From Torulaspora globosa (Eukaryota > Ascomycota > Saccharomycetes > Saccharomycetales > Saccharomycetaceae): a stretch of DNA of 64,000 bases. Where the stretch lies: contig NC_050728.1 of the NCBI RefSeq assembly GCF_014133895.1, positions 248,001 through 312,000 on the forward strand, in the 5' to 3' direction. The position numbers and the translations under genes are program-made. Below the pieces are notes generated by a model that saw only the letters and a list, made by a program, of their open reading frames with translations, was not told the origin of the DNA and ran no database searches. Shown here piece after piece: positions 24,683 to 34,500 of the stretch; the first letter of the stretch is position 1; every line of letters starts with the position of its first letter.

Positions 24683-27010
24683 CTACATAATAGTACAATC
24701 CTTCACGCCTAAACCGTAAATCACCTTCTCAACGTCTCTTTTGACCTTGACCCAATCACTCCGTCGTTCGACAAACTCGTAAATCTCTTCCTGGGAAAAA
24801 ATACCATGGAATCTTCCGGCATCAGATATCATTTTGCCGAGCTCCTTAGAGTCCTTACCTGAAATGAGATAGAGCTGAGCGACATTCTTCAGCGCAGCGA
24901 AAAGCGGCACAATATTCTTCTGCTTCAGCTTGTATGCAATAAAGTCGTAGTAGCAATTGAGATCACAGATCAAGAAAATGGCGCCATCAGAGGAAATGAA
25001 ATTCTTCTTGATGTGTTTCACTATTTCATTGAAGAACCTCTCGCCTATCTCTTGTTGGTACACATCAATCGTACCTTTATCTGTTGCACCTGTCAACAGA
25101 AAGGAATGATTAGATAGAAGCTCCACAATTTTTTCAGCACATTGTGTGGGCTTAATTTCTCTAGAGTTCCGGTCCTTTGGATCAGGATTAAAATCCGTGG
25201 GGATTTGAACCGTGTTGAAGACAAACTCAACCTCATCCATCAATTTATTGATACCAATGTTTAGACCCTCGGCAACATAGTCATCTAATAGATTTTCGAA
25301 ATTCTTCTTTGCTTGCACAACGTCATTGAGGAAGTCACGGTTCTTGTCTATAATGTTCTTATGCAACAATTCATCTCGATAGAAAATTGAGATCATCTGC
25401 AGGATGATATCACCGATGTTGATCAACTCGGTGAATTGAACGAGTGGCTCTACTTGAGTTTCAACACCCTCTAGCTTCAGTTCTACTCTTTGAATTTCGT
25501 TCGAGTCATACCGCTTCAATAACGTCATTGCTTTGTCAAACGCAGGTTTAATGTGGTTGGTGCTCAGTTGGTCAATGAGGATCTTGAAGAGTTCCTGACA
25601 CCGGACCTTCACTATCTGCGTCGCGTTTTCAACAGCGTAAAAACTGCACATTTGGTCCGTTCTGTCTTGTGCCTTTTTCACAATCTTATAACAGAGATCC
25701 AAGCTCACTAATGTCTTGATATTTTGCAAATTGTTCGTTATGAGGTTTAAGTTGTAAGCAAGCTGTAGTTGTTCTTCTGTCTTTTGCCTCTCATTATTAG
25801 GAAGCTTGAAAATTCTGGTAAATGAGCTCAGGAAATCATTCTTATCGTCAACTATGTTCTTTTCATCAAAGCTCTGATCTCGGAGAGAGTTATAAATGTA
25901 TTCGCTGGCTTCCTTTTCTTTTATGGCAGCTTCTTTTTTGTATTCTAGGAACTTCTCAGAAGTTTCTTTCTCAAACGCTTGCGGTTGCATGTCCAGATAT
26001 TTTATGATCATCGGTTCCAAATACATGTCAAGAAATTCCTTCATCACTTCATGAAAAGATGGCCCCGCATTTTTGGATTCTATCATCTCATCGCACATGC
26101 TTTTCGTCACCAAGGAGTATACGACAGGCATGAAGTTTAATCGTGCATCATTAAGGCTGAACAAATTATTGAGAAAATCCAGAAGAGTATCTTGAATGAA
26201 GCTTTCGATGAACTGCAAGACGACCGGATATCTATCTTCAAAAAGCAGATCGATCAGCTTTATTTTGGAATTTAAGAAGTCACGCATCTCTACCAGGGTA
26301 TCGACCAGCAATTTTGTTTCTAAAACGCCGTCATCATTGAAGAATGACTCAAACGATATTGGTTTTCCTGCATACTCCGCTTTCGACCTAAAGAATTCCA
26401 CCGCATTTTTTTCTTCATGACATAGTAGTAATACTAGAATGAACCTGTTAACCGCCTCATAATTCTCGAGGTTATAATTGTCCTCCATTTCCTGTAGAAC
26501 TGAATTAGTGAAAATCTCTTTCAATATGGCGAGGTTCTGCTCGATAGTTTGACATTCCTGCGGGTCGTTGTAGTTGGACTTGTTGTATCGACTAATGTAA
26601 TTGAAGATCTTGACTTGCATGACGGGATCATTATCGTAATGTTCTGGAAAAAAATGGGCCATATTATTCTGCTTCAGCTTGACACAGTATGAATGAAAAC
26701 AACGATAAAATCGCCTGTAGGTTTGTTTGGCATTCTTGGATGAAAAGGTCCTCACGACATCGAATATCGAAGCCGAATCCTCGGAAGTCTCGCTCAGCGA
26801 TCCGAGAGCGCCTGACGCCTCTTCTAGTTCAATGTCTTTCTTCAATCCCATCCTCAATAGTTTCTCACACCAGTATCTATCATCATCATAGCCATGTAGG
26901 TGGGCATCGTGAACATTCTTATTGATTTGTTGGAAAGTTAAGTAATCTCTAGTATTCAGATTCCCAGCGATGTTTACCACGATTCCTTTGACCTTCAGCA
27001 AATCTTCCAT
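24683..27010 (-). CDS. RCY1: Endosome-recycling F-box protein Rcy1
   Basis: Rcy1 acts in recycling of plasma-membrane proteins such as Snc1 from endosomes. The product of 775 residues starts MEDLLKVKGIVVNIAGNLNT, where a degenerate F-box (residues about 8-55) ends in the DDRYWCEKLL part. The long remainder is a Sec10-like exocyst-type helical region. The C-terminus CTIM is a CaaX prenylation box, as in S. cerevisiae YJL204C (840 residues). I use the ATG at 27008-27010; the frame extends to 27025 without an earlier ATG. Divergent from PRP21 with about 150 bases between starts. Confidence 0.94.
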   Translation of the reverse strand: MEDLLKVKGIVVNIAGNLNTRDYLTFQQINKNVHDAHLHGYDDDRYWCEKLLRMGLKKDIELEEASGALGSLSETSEDSASIFDVVRTFSSKNAKQTYRRFYRCFHSYCVKLKQNNMAHFFPEHYDNDPVMQVKIFNYISRYNKSNYNDPQECQTIEQNLAILKEIFTNSVLQEMEDNYNLENYEAVNRFILVLLLCHEEKNAVEFFRSKAEYAGKPISFESFFNDDGVLETKLLVDTLVEMRDFLNSKIKLIDLLFEDRYPVVLQFIESFIQDTLLDFLNNLFSLNDARLNFMPVVYSLVTKSMCDEMIESKNAGPSFHEVMKEFLDMYLEPMIIKYLDMQPQAFEKETSEKFLEYKKEAAIKEKEASEYIYNSLRDQSFDEKNIVDDKNDFLSSFTRIFKLPNNERQKTEEQLQLAYNLNLITNNLQNIKTLVSLDLCYKIVKKAQDRTDQMCSFYAVENATQIVKVRCQELFKILIDQLSTNHIKPAFDKAMTLLKRYDSNEIQRVELKLEGVETQVEPLVQFTELINIGDIILQMISIFYRDELLHKNIIDKNRDFLNDVVQAKKNFENLLDDYVAEGLNIGINKLMDEVEFVFNTVQIPTDFNPDPKDRNSREIKPTQCAEKIVELLSNHSFLLTGATDKGTIDVYQQEIGERFFNEIVKHIKKNFISSDGAIFLICDLNCYYDFIAYKLKQKNIVPLFAALKNVAQLYLISGKDSKELGKMISDAGRFHGIFSQEEIYEFVERRSDWVKVKRDVEKVIYGLGVKDCTIM

Positions 27011-27163
27011 ATTATCATAAGCCAATCTTTTTTATTATAATACCGATCTCTTGATTCTTTGTGCTGGCTAGCCTTTATACAATTAACCTTTTTTAATAAG
27101 ATCGCCACAGCCTAATAATGCTCCTACCTAATACAACGACTAGATGATATGTACTAGGAAGAT

Positions 27164-28291
27164 ATGGCGAATCAGGCAGTTTCGACATCTAAAATGAATG
27201 ATATAAACGTGTTAACCGGATCGGTACGAAATGGCGAATTGCTGAGAGAAGCAATTGAGAAGACAGCTAAGTATGTGGTTGAGAATGGCAGCAGCTTTGA
27301 AGAAAAGCTGAAGGGAGACGCTAGATTTTCCTTTGTGATGCCTGGAGATGAAAATTATGAGCTTTATCAGCAAACTTTGAGCCAGGAGCGAAGTTCTCGA
27401 GCGTCAGAGGATGAACAGGCTGGTAGAAGGGAAATGCCGAAGGAACCTTACGCCTTTTGCTTTTCTAATTATGACGAGAATATAACACAGAGAGACCTAG
27501 AGATTATTAAGCTTGCAGCAGCTTATTGTGTGGCTAATGAGAGTAATAATTATTTGGAAAAAATGAGACATGAGTTTGCCAACGATGAGCTCCTCGTTTT
27601 TCTAAACCCTGACCATGCTTTGAATAATACATTCGTTCAGTTTGTGAATCAATACAAGCAAGTAAAGAACAATTCACTTGGAGCGCCTTTCTTTGAGTGG
27701 AGGAAAGGGGATTATAAGTTCCAGATTCTGCAGAGGAGTTTCCAAAGGGCTGAGTTCAATGTTTACAATAAGGAATCGAGAGCGAAGAAAGACAAAGTTT
27801 TGAGTCTACAAAAAATCCAATTCGCCGCCTATGACTGGACACGTTTTAAGGTGGTGAACAAAGTCACTCTGCCGACTTCGGATTCTAGTGATCTTCCTGC
27901 GCCGTTGGATTTCAATCAGCTGGCTTTGAAAAGATTGGAAAAATCCGATATGCTGAGTGTATTCGATAAACTTGAAGCAGAGGAACCAAGAAAGGGTCCC
28001 AAGTCGAAGAAGAGGAAACTCAAGGCGGCAGGCGCGACAAGGCTGAAGATGGGAAAAACAACGACAGATACAGAAGATAAAGCGGAGCTGAGATATATTA
28101 AGTGTCCTATTACCAATAAGTTAATTCCAGAGGATAAATTCGATAAGCACTTGCAAGTTCTGTTAGCGGACCCGCACTATAAAGCAGAACGAGAGAAGTT
28201 TGAGGCCAAGCACAGACTTTCAAATTTAAGCTCTGCGGAAGTCTATGAGAACATAAAAAGAGTTGCGAAGGCTTCCAGCCCCTCGACATGA
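27164..28291 (+). CDS. PRP21: Splicing factor Prp21 (SF3a subunit)
   Basis: Prp21 (SF3A1) is part of SF3a, needed to load U2 snRNP in the pre-spliceosome. Two SURP modules are visible at residues about 25-70 (EAIEKTAKYVVENGSSFEEKL and FVMPGDENYELY) and about 112-165 (EIIKLAAAYCVANESNNYLE and NPDHALNNTFVQFVNQYKQV). A basic stretch (GPKSKKRKLK) and a C-terminal CPITNKLIPEDKFDKHLQVL segment follow, as in longer SF3A1 proteins. At 375 residues it exceeds the 280 of S. cerevisiae YJL203W, so it retains C-terminal sequence. Order RCY1-PRP21-ECM25 is the S. cerevisiae order. Confidence 0.94.
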   Translation: MANQAVSTSKMNDINVLTGSVRNGELLREAIEKTAKYVVENGSSFEEKLKGDARFSFVMPGDENYELYQQTLSQERSSRASEDEQAGRREMPKEPYAFCFSNYDENITQRDLEIIKLAAAYCVANESNNYLEKMRHEFANDELLVFLNPDHALNNTFVQFVNQYKQVKNNSLGAPFFEWRKGDYKFQILQRSFQRAEFNVYNKESRAKKDKVLSLQKIQFAAYDWTRFKVVNKVTLPTSDSSDLPAPLDFNQLALKRLEKSDMLSVFDKLEAEEPRKGPKSKKRKLKAAGATRLKMGKTTTDTEDKAELRYIKCPITNKLIPEDKFDKHLQVLLADPHYKAEREKFEAKHRLSNLSSAEVYENIKRVAKASSPST

Positions 28292-29077
28292 CATGTCTGT
28301 GCATCTGGGACATTTACTGTTAGGACAAGAAAAGGCGAGTTGGGCATTGATTATAAGAATCTGCGACAGATATGATCGTCTGGTTGCCAGACCAATTACA
28401 CCATCTCAGAAACATGAAGCATATTACAATGCCTTCTTGTTTTTGTATTTCTCATTCGTATCATGATCAGGGATGGGACCATAACCAATGTTAAACAATT
28501 ATCCAAAGCACCGAAATGCAAACACTTCACAAGAGGTCCAAGAACAAAATTTTCTGAAGCTTTGCGTTAAAGCTTAAATTGAACTTTGCAAGTCTGAAGA
28601 AACAGAATTTCGCTTGAATGGATGACCGCTGGCATATTACACTTGGGATCCCATATGCCATTAACTCCCACATGTCCTTGTTCTAAAACGTTAATTATCT
28701 AATATTCGATCTGCCGTATCCTACTGTTTTTGAACCTCAAGATGGCTATCAACTGGTTCTTTTAATATGTTAATAGGCTAGGCGCTCGCTGCTAATGGTA
28801 TGCATCAATACCACTAGTGCTGATTGTAGTAAATCTATTTCCAATCTGTTTTGTAATGGCTCGCTTGAAAATATCAGCTAGATCGATCACTGGATGAGGC
28901 ATGTATCGTAATTCCGTAAGGATGAGTGACATAAGTTGTTCTAGCGAACTACCTGCAGGTACCTGGAGGTAATCATATAAAATGAAGCTGGAACTATCAA
29001 TATTAGTGTGGCTTGATGTGACCCTCGTCACATTGATAATAAAGATCCAGATCTCCTTCTAATTCCTTGAGAACTCA
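28292..29077. other. Gene-poor stretch between PRP21 and tRNA-Lys
   Basis: No intact gene. A perfect six-base hairpin (GTCTGG, loop TTG, CCAGAC) lies at 28379-28393. The right part contains the possible Ty1/copia relic listed separately. Confidence 0.4.
28792..29031 (-). pseudogene. Possible Ty1/copia-type pol C-terminal relic
   Basis: A 79-codon frame contains TELRYMPHPVIDLADIFKRA, which fits the pattern at the end of Ty1/copia reverse transcriptase-RNase H (a Y-x-x-x-x-x-x-ADI-x-x-K motif). No LTR or other pol piece is recognised nearby. Ty1/copia elements often sit upstream of Pol III genes, and tRNA-Lys begins 46 bases away, which supports the idea only weakly. It may be a chance frame. 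Confidence 0.25.
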
Positions 29078-29172
29078 TCCTTGTTAGCTCAGTTGGTAGA
29101 GCGTTCGGCTTTTAAGCATCGCTTAAATCAAGGATAACCGAAATGTCAGGGGTTCGAGCCCCCTATGAGGAG
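29078..29172 (+). tRNA. tRNA-Lys (TTT) with intron
   Basis: The sequence begins TCCTTGTTAGCTCAGTTGGT and ends with the T-arm GGGGTTCGAGCCCCC and acceptor strand TGAGGAG. The anticodon arm CGGCTTTTAA is followed by a 22-base intron and then CCGAAATG. The mature molecule is 73 bases and matches S. cerevisiae tRNA-Lys(UUU), which carries an intron at the same place. A poly-T Pol III terminator follows around 29187. Confidence 0.97.
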
Positions 29173-29353
29173 TTCTTCATCATCTTTTTTTTTTTGGCGG
29201 ATTGGCTAACAGTGAACGCTTTGTTTACCTTTAATGAAACAGGTTCTCGAGTTTGGCAAGCAGATGAAGCCCATCAAATCATTCAAGTCCGCCTAGCAAT
29301 TATCGTAAGAATCACATCTGGAGACGATCCGCCACATTTTGCAACTAGTCGCA

Positions 29354-31111
29354 ATGCTGCATGTCAATGTAAATAGGATCTTTTTCAAATCATACTCTAT
29401 TGATCCCATTTCTGGACACAGCATATATGTCTTCGACTCAACTTTCCTTCCTGAGCCAGATGAAGTTGGCGATAAACAGATATACGATATGCTCATTGAT
29501 GAGCTCACCGACAAACTGATAGAACGGATACCATGTGCTCCCTTCTCGCTTGTGGTTTTCTCGTCGGGGTTCATTCAGAAGAAGATAAGCTGGGTATACG
29601 GCGTCAAAATGTTCTCAAAACTACCCCATGAACTACGGAGCCTTCTACAAAAGACTTTCATCGTTCATGAGTCGTTTTTCGTCAGAACTGTTTATCAAGT
29701 TTTGTCTAATGCAATGAGTATCAAAATGCTAGGTGCATACAGCTCCCAAAGCACAAAAAGCTCGGAGCCTTTTTCGATGGTTCATGTATCGAATCTAACT
29801 GAGCTCTCACAGCTGATAGATATAACCCGACTGAGGATTTCGCTAAATGTCTACCTGCACGACTATCAGATAAACGATTACATCGAGTTGCCAGACGGAT
29901 ATTATTCACGTCTATCATCAGTTGGTAGTCGGCAATACAGGCAGCTGATTTTTGATAAGATTTTCAAAAGACTAAGATTGGAAGCGGTTGCTAATGAGCT
30001 TATATTTCAGAAGCCGGGATCCTATAAAAAAGTTAACATCCTTCTTGATGTGATTGAAAGAAACAATTACGTTGATCTTTCTCAATGGGATATTTACTCG
30101 TTGGCCTCTGTCTTTTTACATTTTCTGAGGAATAAATCGCAACCTTTAATACCTATCGATTTGGTGCCACTGCCAATCAAAGACGACTTTCAGTATACGT
30201 TTCAAACCTTTTACAATATCATCGTGCATAACCATTACTTCGAACTCTTAAAGGCTATTTTTCCGCTGTTCATCTCAATTTTAGAATGTTCTGATGTTAC
30301 CAAACATAACAAAACAAGCCTGGGCAAAGCATTAACACCAACCCTATGTAAGGAGAAAATGTCTATGATGAGTGCTGACCGATTGGCGTTGGGAGGTCGT
30401 TTTATCAGAAACCTGTTCGAATATTTCCCTGCAATTGTAGACCAACTGCACAATCGAAGAACCGCAATGGCAGCATCTGTAACCTCTGCTATCGAGCAGC
30501 CTCAGAGACCAACAAAACTCACGGCTCCAGTAGCTTTACCGCCGCCCAATATACCCCGAGCGAGGAAATCGAGCCCTTCGAGATATGGAGATCTGAAATC
30601 AACCGATGCTTCTAGATCGTCTTCTCAACAATCGGACAACAGTCGCGCTGTTAGTTCTGCATCGACTTTTATAAGCGAAGGAGGACCAATACTCAAAAAC
30701 AGAGAGCTGAGCATTTCTTTGCGTGTCCACAATGACTCAGTAACAACCTTAACTGATGAGTCGACTGAATCAAGATCAACCTCGCCAGTGAGAACAGCAG
30801 AAGCCATAAACCAGATGGTCACGGATGATACGGCAGACGATAAGTCGACCGACAATGCAAATAATAAAATAACCGCAGAGCCTACTAACGTGTCATCCGA
30901 AAAATACAGCAAGATTGTTCAGTTCGATAAAGATCTCGAGAAACAAAAACAGCTGAGCAATAAAGCAAATTTGAACGCAAAATTTTCCTTGCAGGGTTAC
31001 TCGGATATCAAGGTTGGTAATAAAGTGAGCAAACTAGCGGCTCTTTATGAAGAAAGACTGCAAGGACTTCAAATCCTCAATCAGATCAACAAGACCGAAA
31101 GTCACTCTTGA
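29354..31111 (+). CDS. ECM25: Ecm25: CRAL-TRIO/RhoGAP-like protein
   Basis: Non-essential protein linked in S. cerevisiae (YJL201W) to cell-wall traits and polarised growth. The N-terminal half is a CRAL-TRIO-like region (NRIFFKSYSIDPISGHSIYV, ISWVYGVKMFSKLPHELRSL, KTFIVHESFFVRTVYQVLSN). A RhoGAP-like domain follows (IFKRLRLEAVANELIFQKPG, VDLSQWDIYSLASVFLHFLR, SLGKALTPTLCKEK). The C-terminal third is serine/threonine-rich with RARKSSPSRY, and the end KVSKLAALYEERLQGLQ is nearly invariant. I use the ATG at 29354 (MLHVNVN), aligning with the S. cerevisiae start; the product is 585 residues. Confidence 0.94.
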   Translation: MLHVNVNRIFFKSYSIDPISGHSIYVFDSTFLPEPDEVGDKQIYDMLIDELTDKLIERIPCAPFSLVVFSSGFIQKKISWVYGVKMFSKLPHELRSLLQKTFIVHESFFVRTVYQVLSNAMSIKMLGAYSSQSTKSSEPFSMVHVSNLTELSQLIDITRLRISLNVYLHDYQINDYIELPDGYYSRLSSVGSRQYRQLIFDKIFKRLRLEAVANELIFQKPGSYKKVNILLDVIERNNYVDLSQWDIYSLASVFLHFLRNKSQPLIPIDLVPLPIKDDFQYTFQTFYNIIVHNHYFELLKAIFPLFISILECSDVTKHNKTSLGKALTPTLCKEKMSMMSADRLALGGRFIRNLFEYFPAIVDQLHNRRTAMAASVTSAIEQPQRPTKLTAPVALPPPNIPRARKSSPSRYGDLKSTDASRSSSQQSDNSRAVSSASTFISEGGPILKNRELSISLRVHNDSVTTLTDESTESRSTSPVRTAEAINQMVTDDTADDKSTDNANNKITAEPTNVSSEKYSKIVQFDKDLEKQKQLSNKANLNAKFSLQGYSDIKVGNKVSKLAALYEERLQGLQILNQINKTESHS

Positions 31112-31516
31112 GTGACCAAAAACTGCCCAGATAAAGAGCATCAAACAAGGAACTTAAGAAAGGCACTCTACGCGAGTAAAGGACCTATATTTATTAACCC
31201 AGCTCAGGATAGTCGTTCTCATGAACATCTCATATCGATTTGGTAATGATATACTGCTGCCAGGCGCGCTTAGATTATCAACCCACACGAAAATTCGAGA
31301 ATGGGAAAACACCCTCCTAAAACGCGTCAACAAGCATATGGCAGTACAGGAGTGTAACTGAAACATATTCGAAATATTTTACAATGCTATCTCCTGTTCG
31401 AGTGTGAAGGAGTTTAAGGATCAGTAAGGACGCAACGTAACCAAAAACGCGCTCAATTCAATTTATTGCCAATCTATTGAAAAATAGAACTACAGTAGAT
31501 CCGGGTTCTGACGGTC
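31112..31516. other. Intergenic region upstream of CDC25
   Basis: About 400 bases between ECM25 and the RasGEF gene. I see no coding frame of interest and no recognisable RNA gene. It presumably holds the CDC25 promoter. Confidence 0.5.
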
Positions 31517-34500
31517 ATGAACTCTGGGATCAGTGCAACTACTCCCTTATTTCTTCACAATGATGACGACTTTGTATCGCCGACGAGATCCCTTCAGATC
31601 AATTTTGAACATTCAGAGGAAGGTATGTTAGAGTTACCAGAGCAACAATATAAGTCAACAGCAGGACATCGAAAGGATCACTCATCCAAATCTTTAAGCA
31701 GCGTTAGTGACACGTCGTTTCAAACAGCGCCTTCGGCGCATATTGAGGTCAGGGCTGATGCTGAAGACGAAGAAGATCTAACGTTAATGAGCAACAACGC
31801 ATTGACTGGTTTCCGGGGGTACCAGGAGGAATTAGCCGATAACACACCTGTCATAGGACGTAAATCGCCTACCGAAGAGGATGTGATGACGCCTAGATGT
31901 ATTCGAGATAACAACACGGAGAAAAGCCACGAATCAGAGGGAGATCGTGCGCTGCTTTACAAAGAACCAGAGACCGGTCTGGGAATCAGCAAGAGAGAGA
32001 GTAGTATCACGATCAGCTCCTACATTAAAACAGCAAATTCGACAAAAATAGTCTCCCCGACATCGTCGCCTATCAGAGCTATACGAGCGTCTGCTATTAT
32101 CAACAACCGCGCTGGAAGGAAGTTATTGGACGGAGGCTTGCAGAAGGGAAACCCAGTAAGTAATGACCAGTCAAACAGCGTTTCAAACAGCAATACGTCA
32201 TTAGCTCCAGATTTGGACAAACGACCAATGGGGCTTTCGAAGGCTCCTACACTCAAGAAAAGCTCTGAAATAAGTCTGCATGACGACAGCTTCGCCTATT
32301 TATTCATCATTGCTATTCATTCCTTCAATGCTGAGTCTTTGGAGAATCCCGAAGATGTTTCGATATGCCTATCATTCGAGAAAAATGACATTGCATTTGT
32401 GCATACAGTGGACGAATCAGGATGGGGTGAAGTTACATTAATCCGTAATCGAAAACGAGGATGGGTTCCTTTTAACTATTTTTCTGACACTGTCAAGCCA
32501 ACAGAATCTTCACGTTCAGATTTAAGCACATATGATCTTATAAAATCAAGGCTTCCATTGCAAGAGTTACTCTCAGCATGTGCGAAATTCCTGCTACATC
32601 CTCAAGACACCCGTTTACCGGGCGCGAAAGAAGCGACTTTCAACGTGGAATACATAAACCAGATCAGAGATGGTGTGAAAACTGTTTTGGAGATGACCGG
32701 CTGTGTTTCTCGATCGAACGATCTGGTTAAACAAAAGCCAGACCTGCGAAAGGCGAGGAAACTTTTACTTGCAAATTGGTATAATTTGATGATCAAAGCA
32801 GATTTCCACAAGCATTCGACCAATCCAGCCAACATCCAGAAATTGATAGATTTAACATTTGAAGTGCTAAACAGAGCATTCGAATTCTTTAACATTTGGT
32901 CGACGGAGACGACTGCTGCTATCCAAAATCCAGAGCAAAAAGCCGAAGATGTACAGCAGGCCACAAAATCTGCTCTAGTGCCATCTGCAAGTGATCTTCA
33001 AATGCCACATTTGACGAAACCTCCAACCGCCATGGCGCGCTTGCATGAGATTTACGATCTTTTGATTCTGTATGTTGGCTTGATTCTAGGCCGATTAGAC
33101 TTGATCGAACATAACCCTAGCGGGGTGGAGGCACTGGAGTATATTGTTCATCAAGTTATCGTACTACTAAGGGAGCTATTATACATCAACAAGTCCTGTT
33201 CTGCCATAATTCAAGAGAAGTTTCAATATGCTTACGAGAATACTCTACACAAGAATCTCGATCCACTTTTCTCGTTAGTGTCGGAACTTGTTTCTTGCGT
33301 TAAAGCTTTGGTTACGGAAACTTTGAAAGAAGACTTTGGGCATACAGCGAGACATCTCTCGATAAAGGAAGGGACTTACCACTATACTGATCAAGGCCAA
33401 AGATTATGCGATGTTGTAGCTAATATGACCGGCCTGATTTCGGATTCTATCAGCGGTTGCAGTAGCTACCTTCGCCTTATCGGAGATTTTCAGCTCTCTG
33501 CTGACAGACAAAATTTAGATTTTCAGAAGATTAAGATGACACCTGCAAAATTCTTCCAGAGATGCTCTGTGGGATTAACAAAGCATATTGACAAGGGACT
33601 GCTAAAAGAGAAATTCTTTGAAGCTGAAAGTGGCCGAGATCCACGCTCATGGAAATCGGTTAGTAGATATTCTTGTATCCGCTCGGGCAGTATGGATGAT
33701 CCTGGAATCACGCGTCGCGGAACTCAGTTTTTACAGGACTATTTGCAAGATCAGAAGCCTTTTGGAAGGGACTCCACTTTCGAAGCCTTCAGACCAGATG
33801 AATTAGAGCAAGAAAAACAAGATTCTAAGTGGGATAATATCAATGACAAACAACTAATGCTTGACGAGCTTGTGTTTGATAATGATGGTAACATTGTTGC
33901 TGGATCTCTCCGCGCTTTAGTATACAAATTGACTGATGAGATAGATAAGCCAGATGACTTCTTTATCGCAACTTGCCTATACAACTTCCGCTCTTTCGGT
34001 ACTGCAATAGACTTCATTGATTTGCTAATTTCCCGCGCTGACTTAAATGACAGCACTTCGCAATTTGATTGTTCGACAAGCAACGGACCATACTCCTCAA
34101 GATCTTCGAGAATCAAAAATAGAAGAAAACTTGTATCTTTCATATTTCAGACTTGGATGGAAAGTTTCTGGGATTCTAGCACAGACTATAAAGTATTACC
34201 CACCATGATAAACTTTTTTAATGAAGGTTTGTCGTTGCACTTGCCCATAGAGTCTAAAAGACTCATTGAGATAGCTGCGAAATTATCAGCTTGGAAGCCC
34301 ACCTCGAAGGCGTATAAAAGGGGACAGAAAGTCCACCCTCAGCTGAAGCCTAAGAAAATTCGATCAAGGTGTAATTCGATCTACTCTGATATTTCATCGA
34401 GTAGCTTGAGTAGTCGCCTCTCCGTGTTTTCTTTGGATGAAAAAATCATTGAAGAGTACGAGCTAAATCATGTACAGCCACGCAGTGTTAGCTCCATATC

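Noticed and set aside
28363..28410. tRNA-like arrangement on the minus strand with an A-box-like TGGTGTAATTGG and the GTCTGG/CCAGAC hairpin
   Set aside because: No T-arm and no acceptor stem could be paired, so it is not a tRNA; the hairpin is only mentioned as sequence structure.
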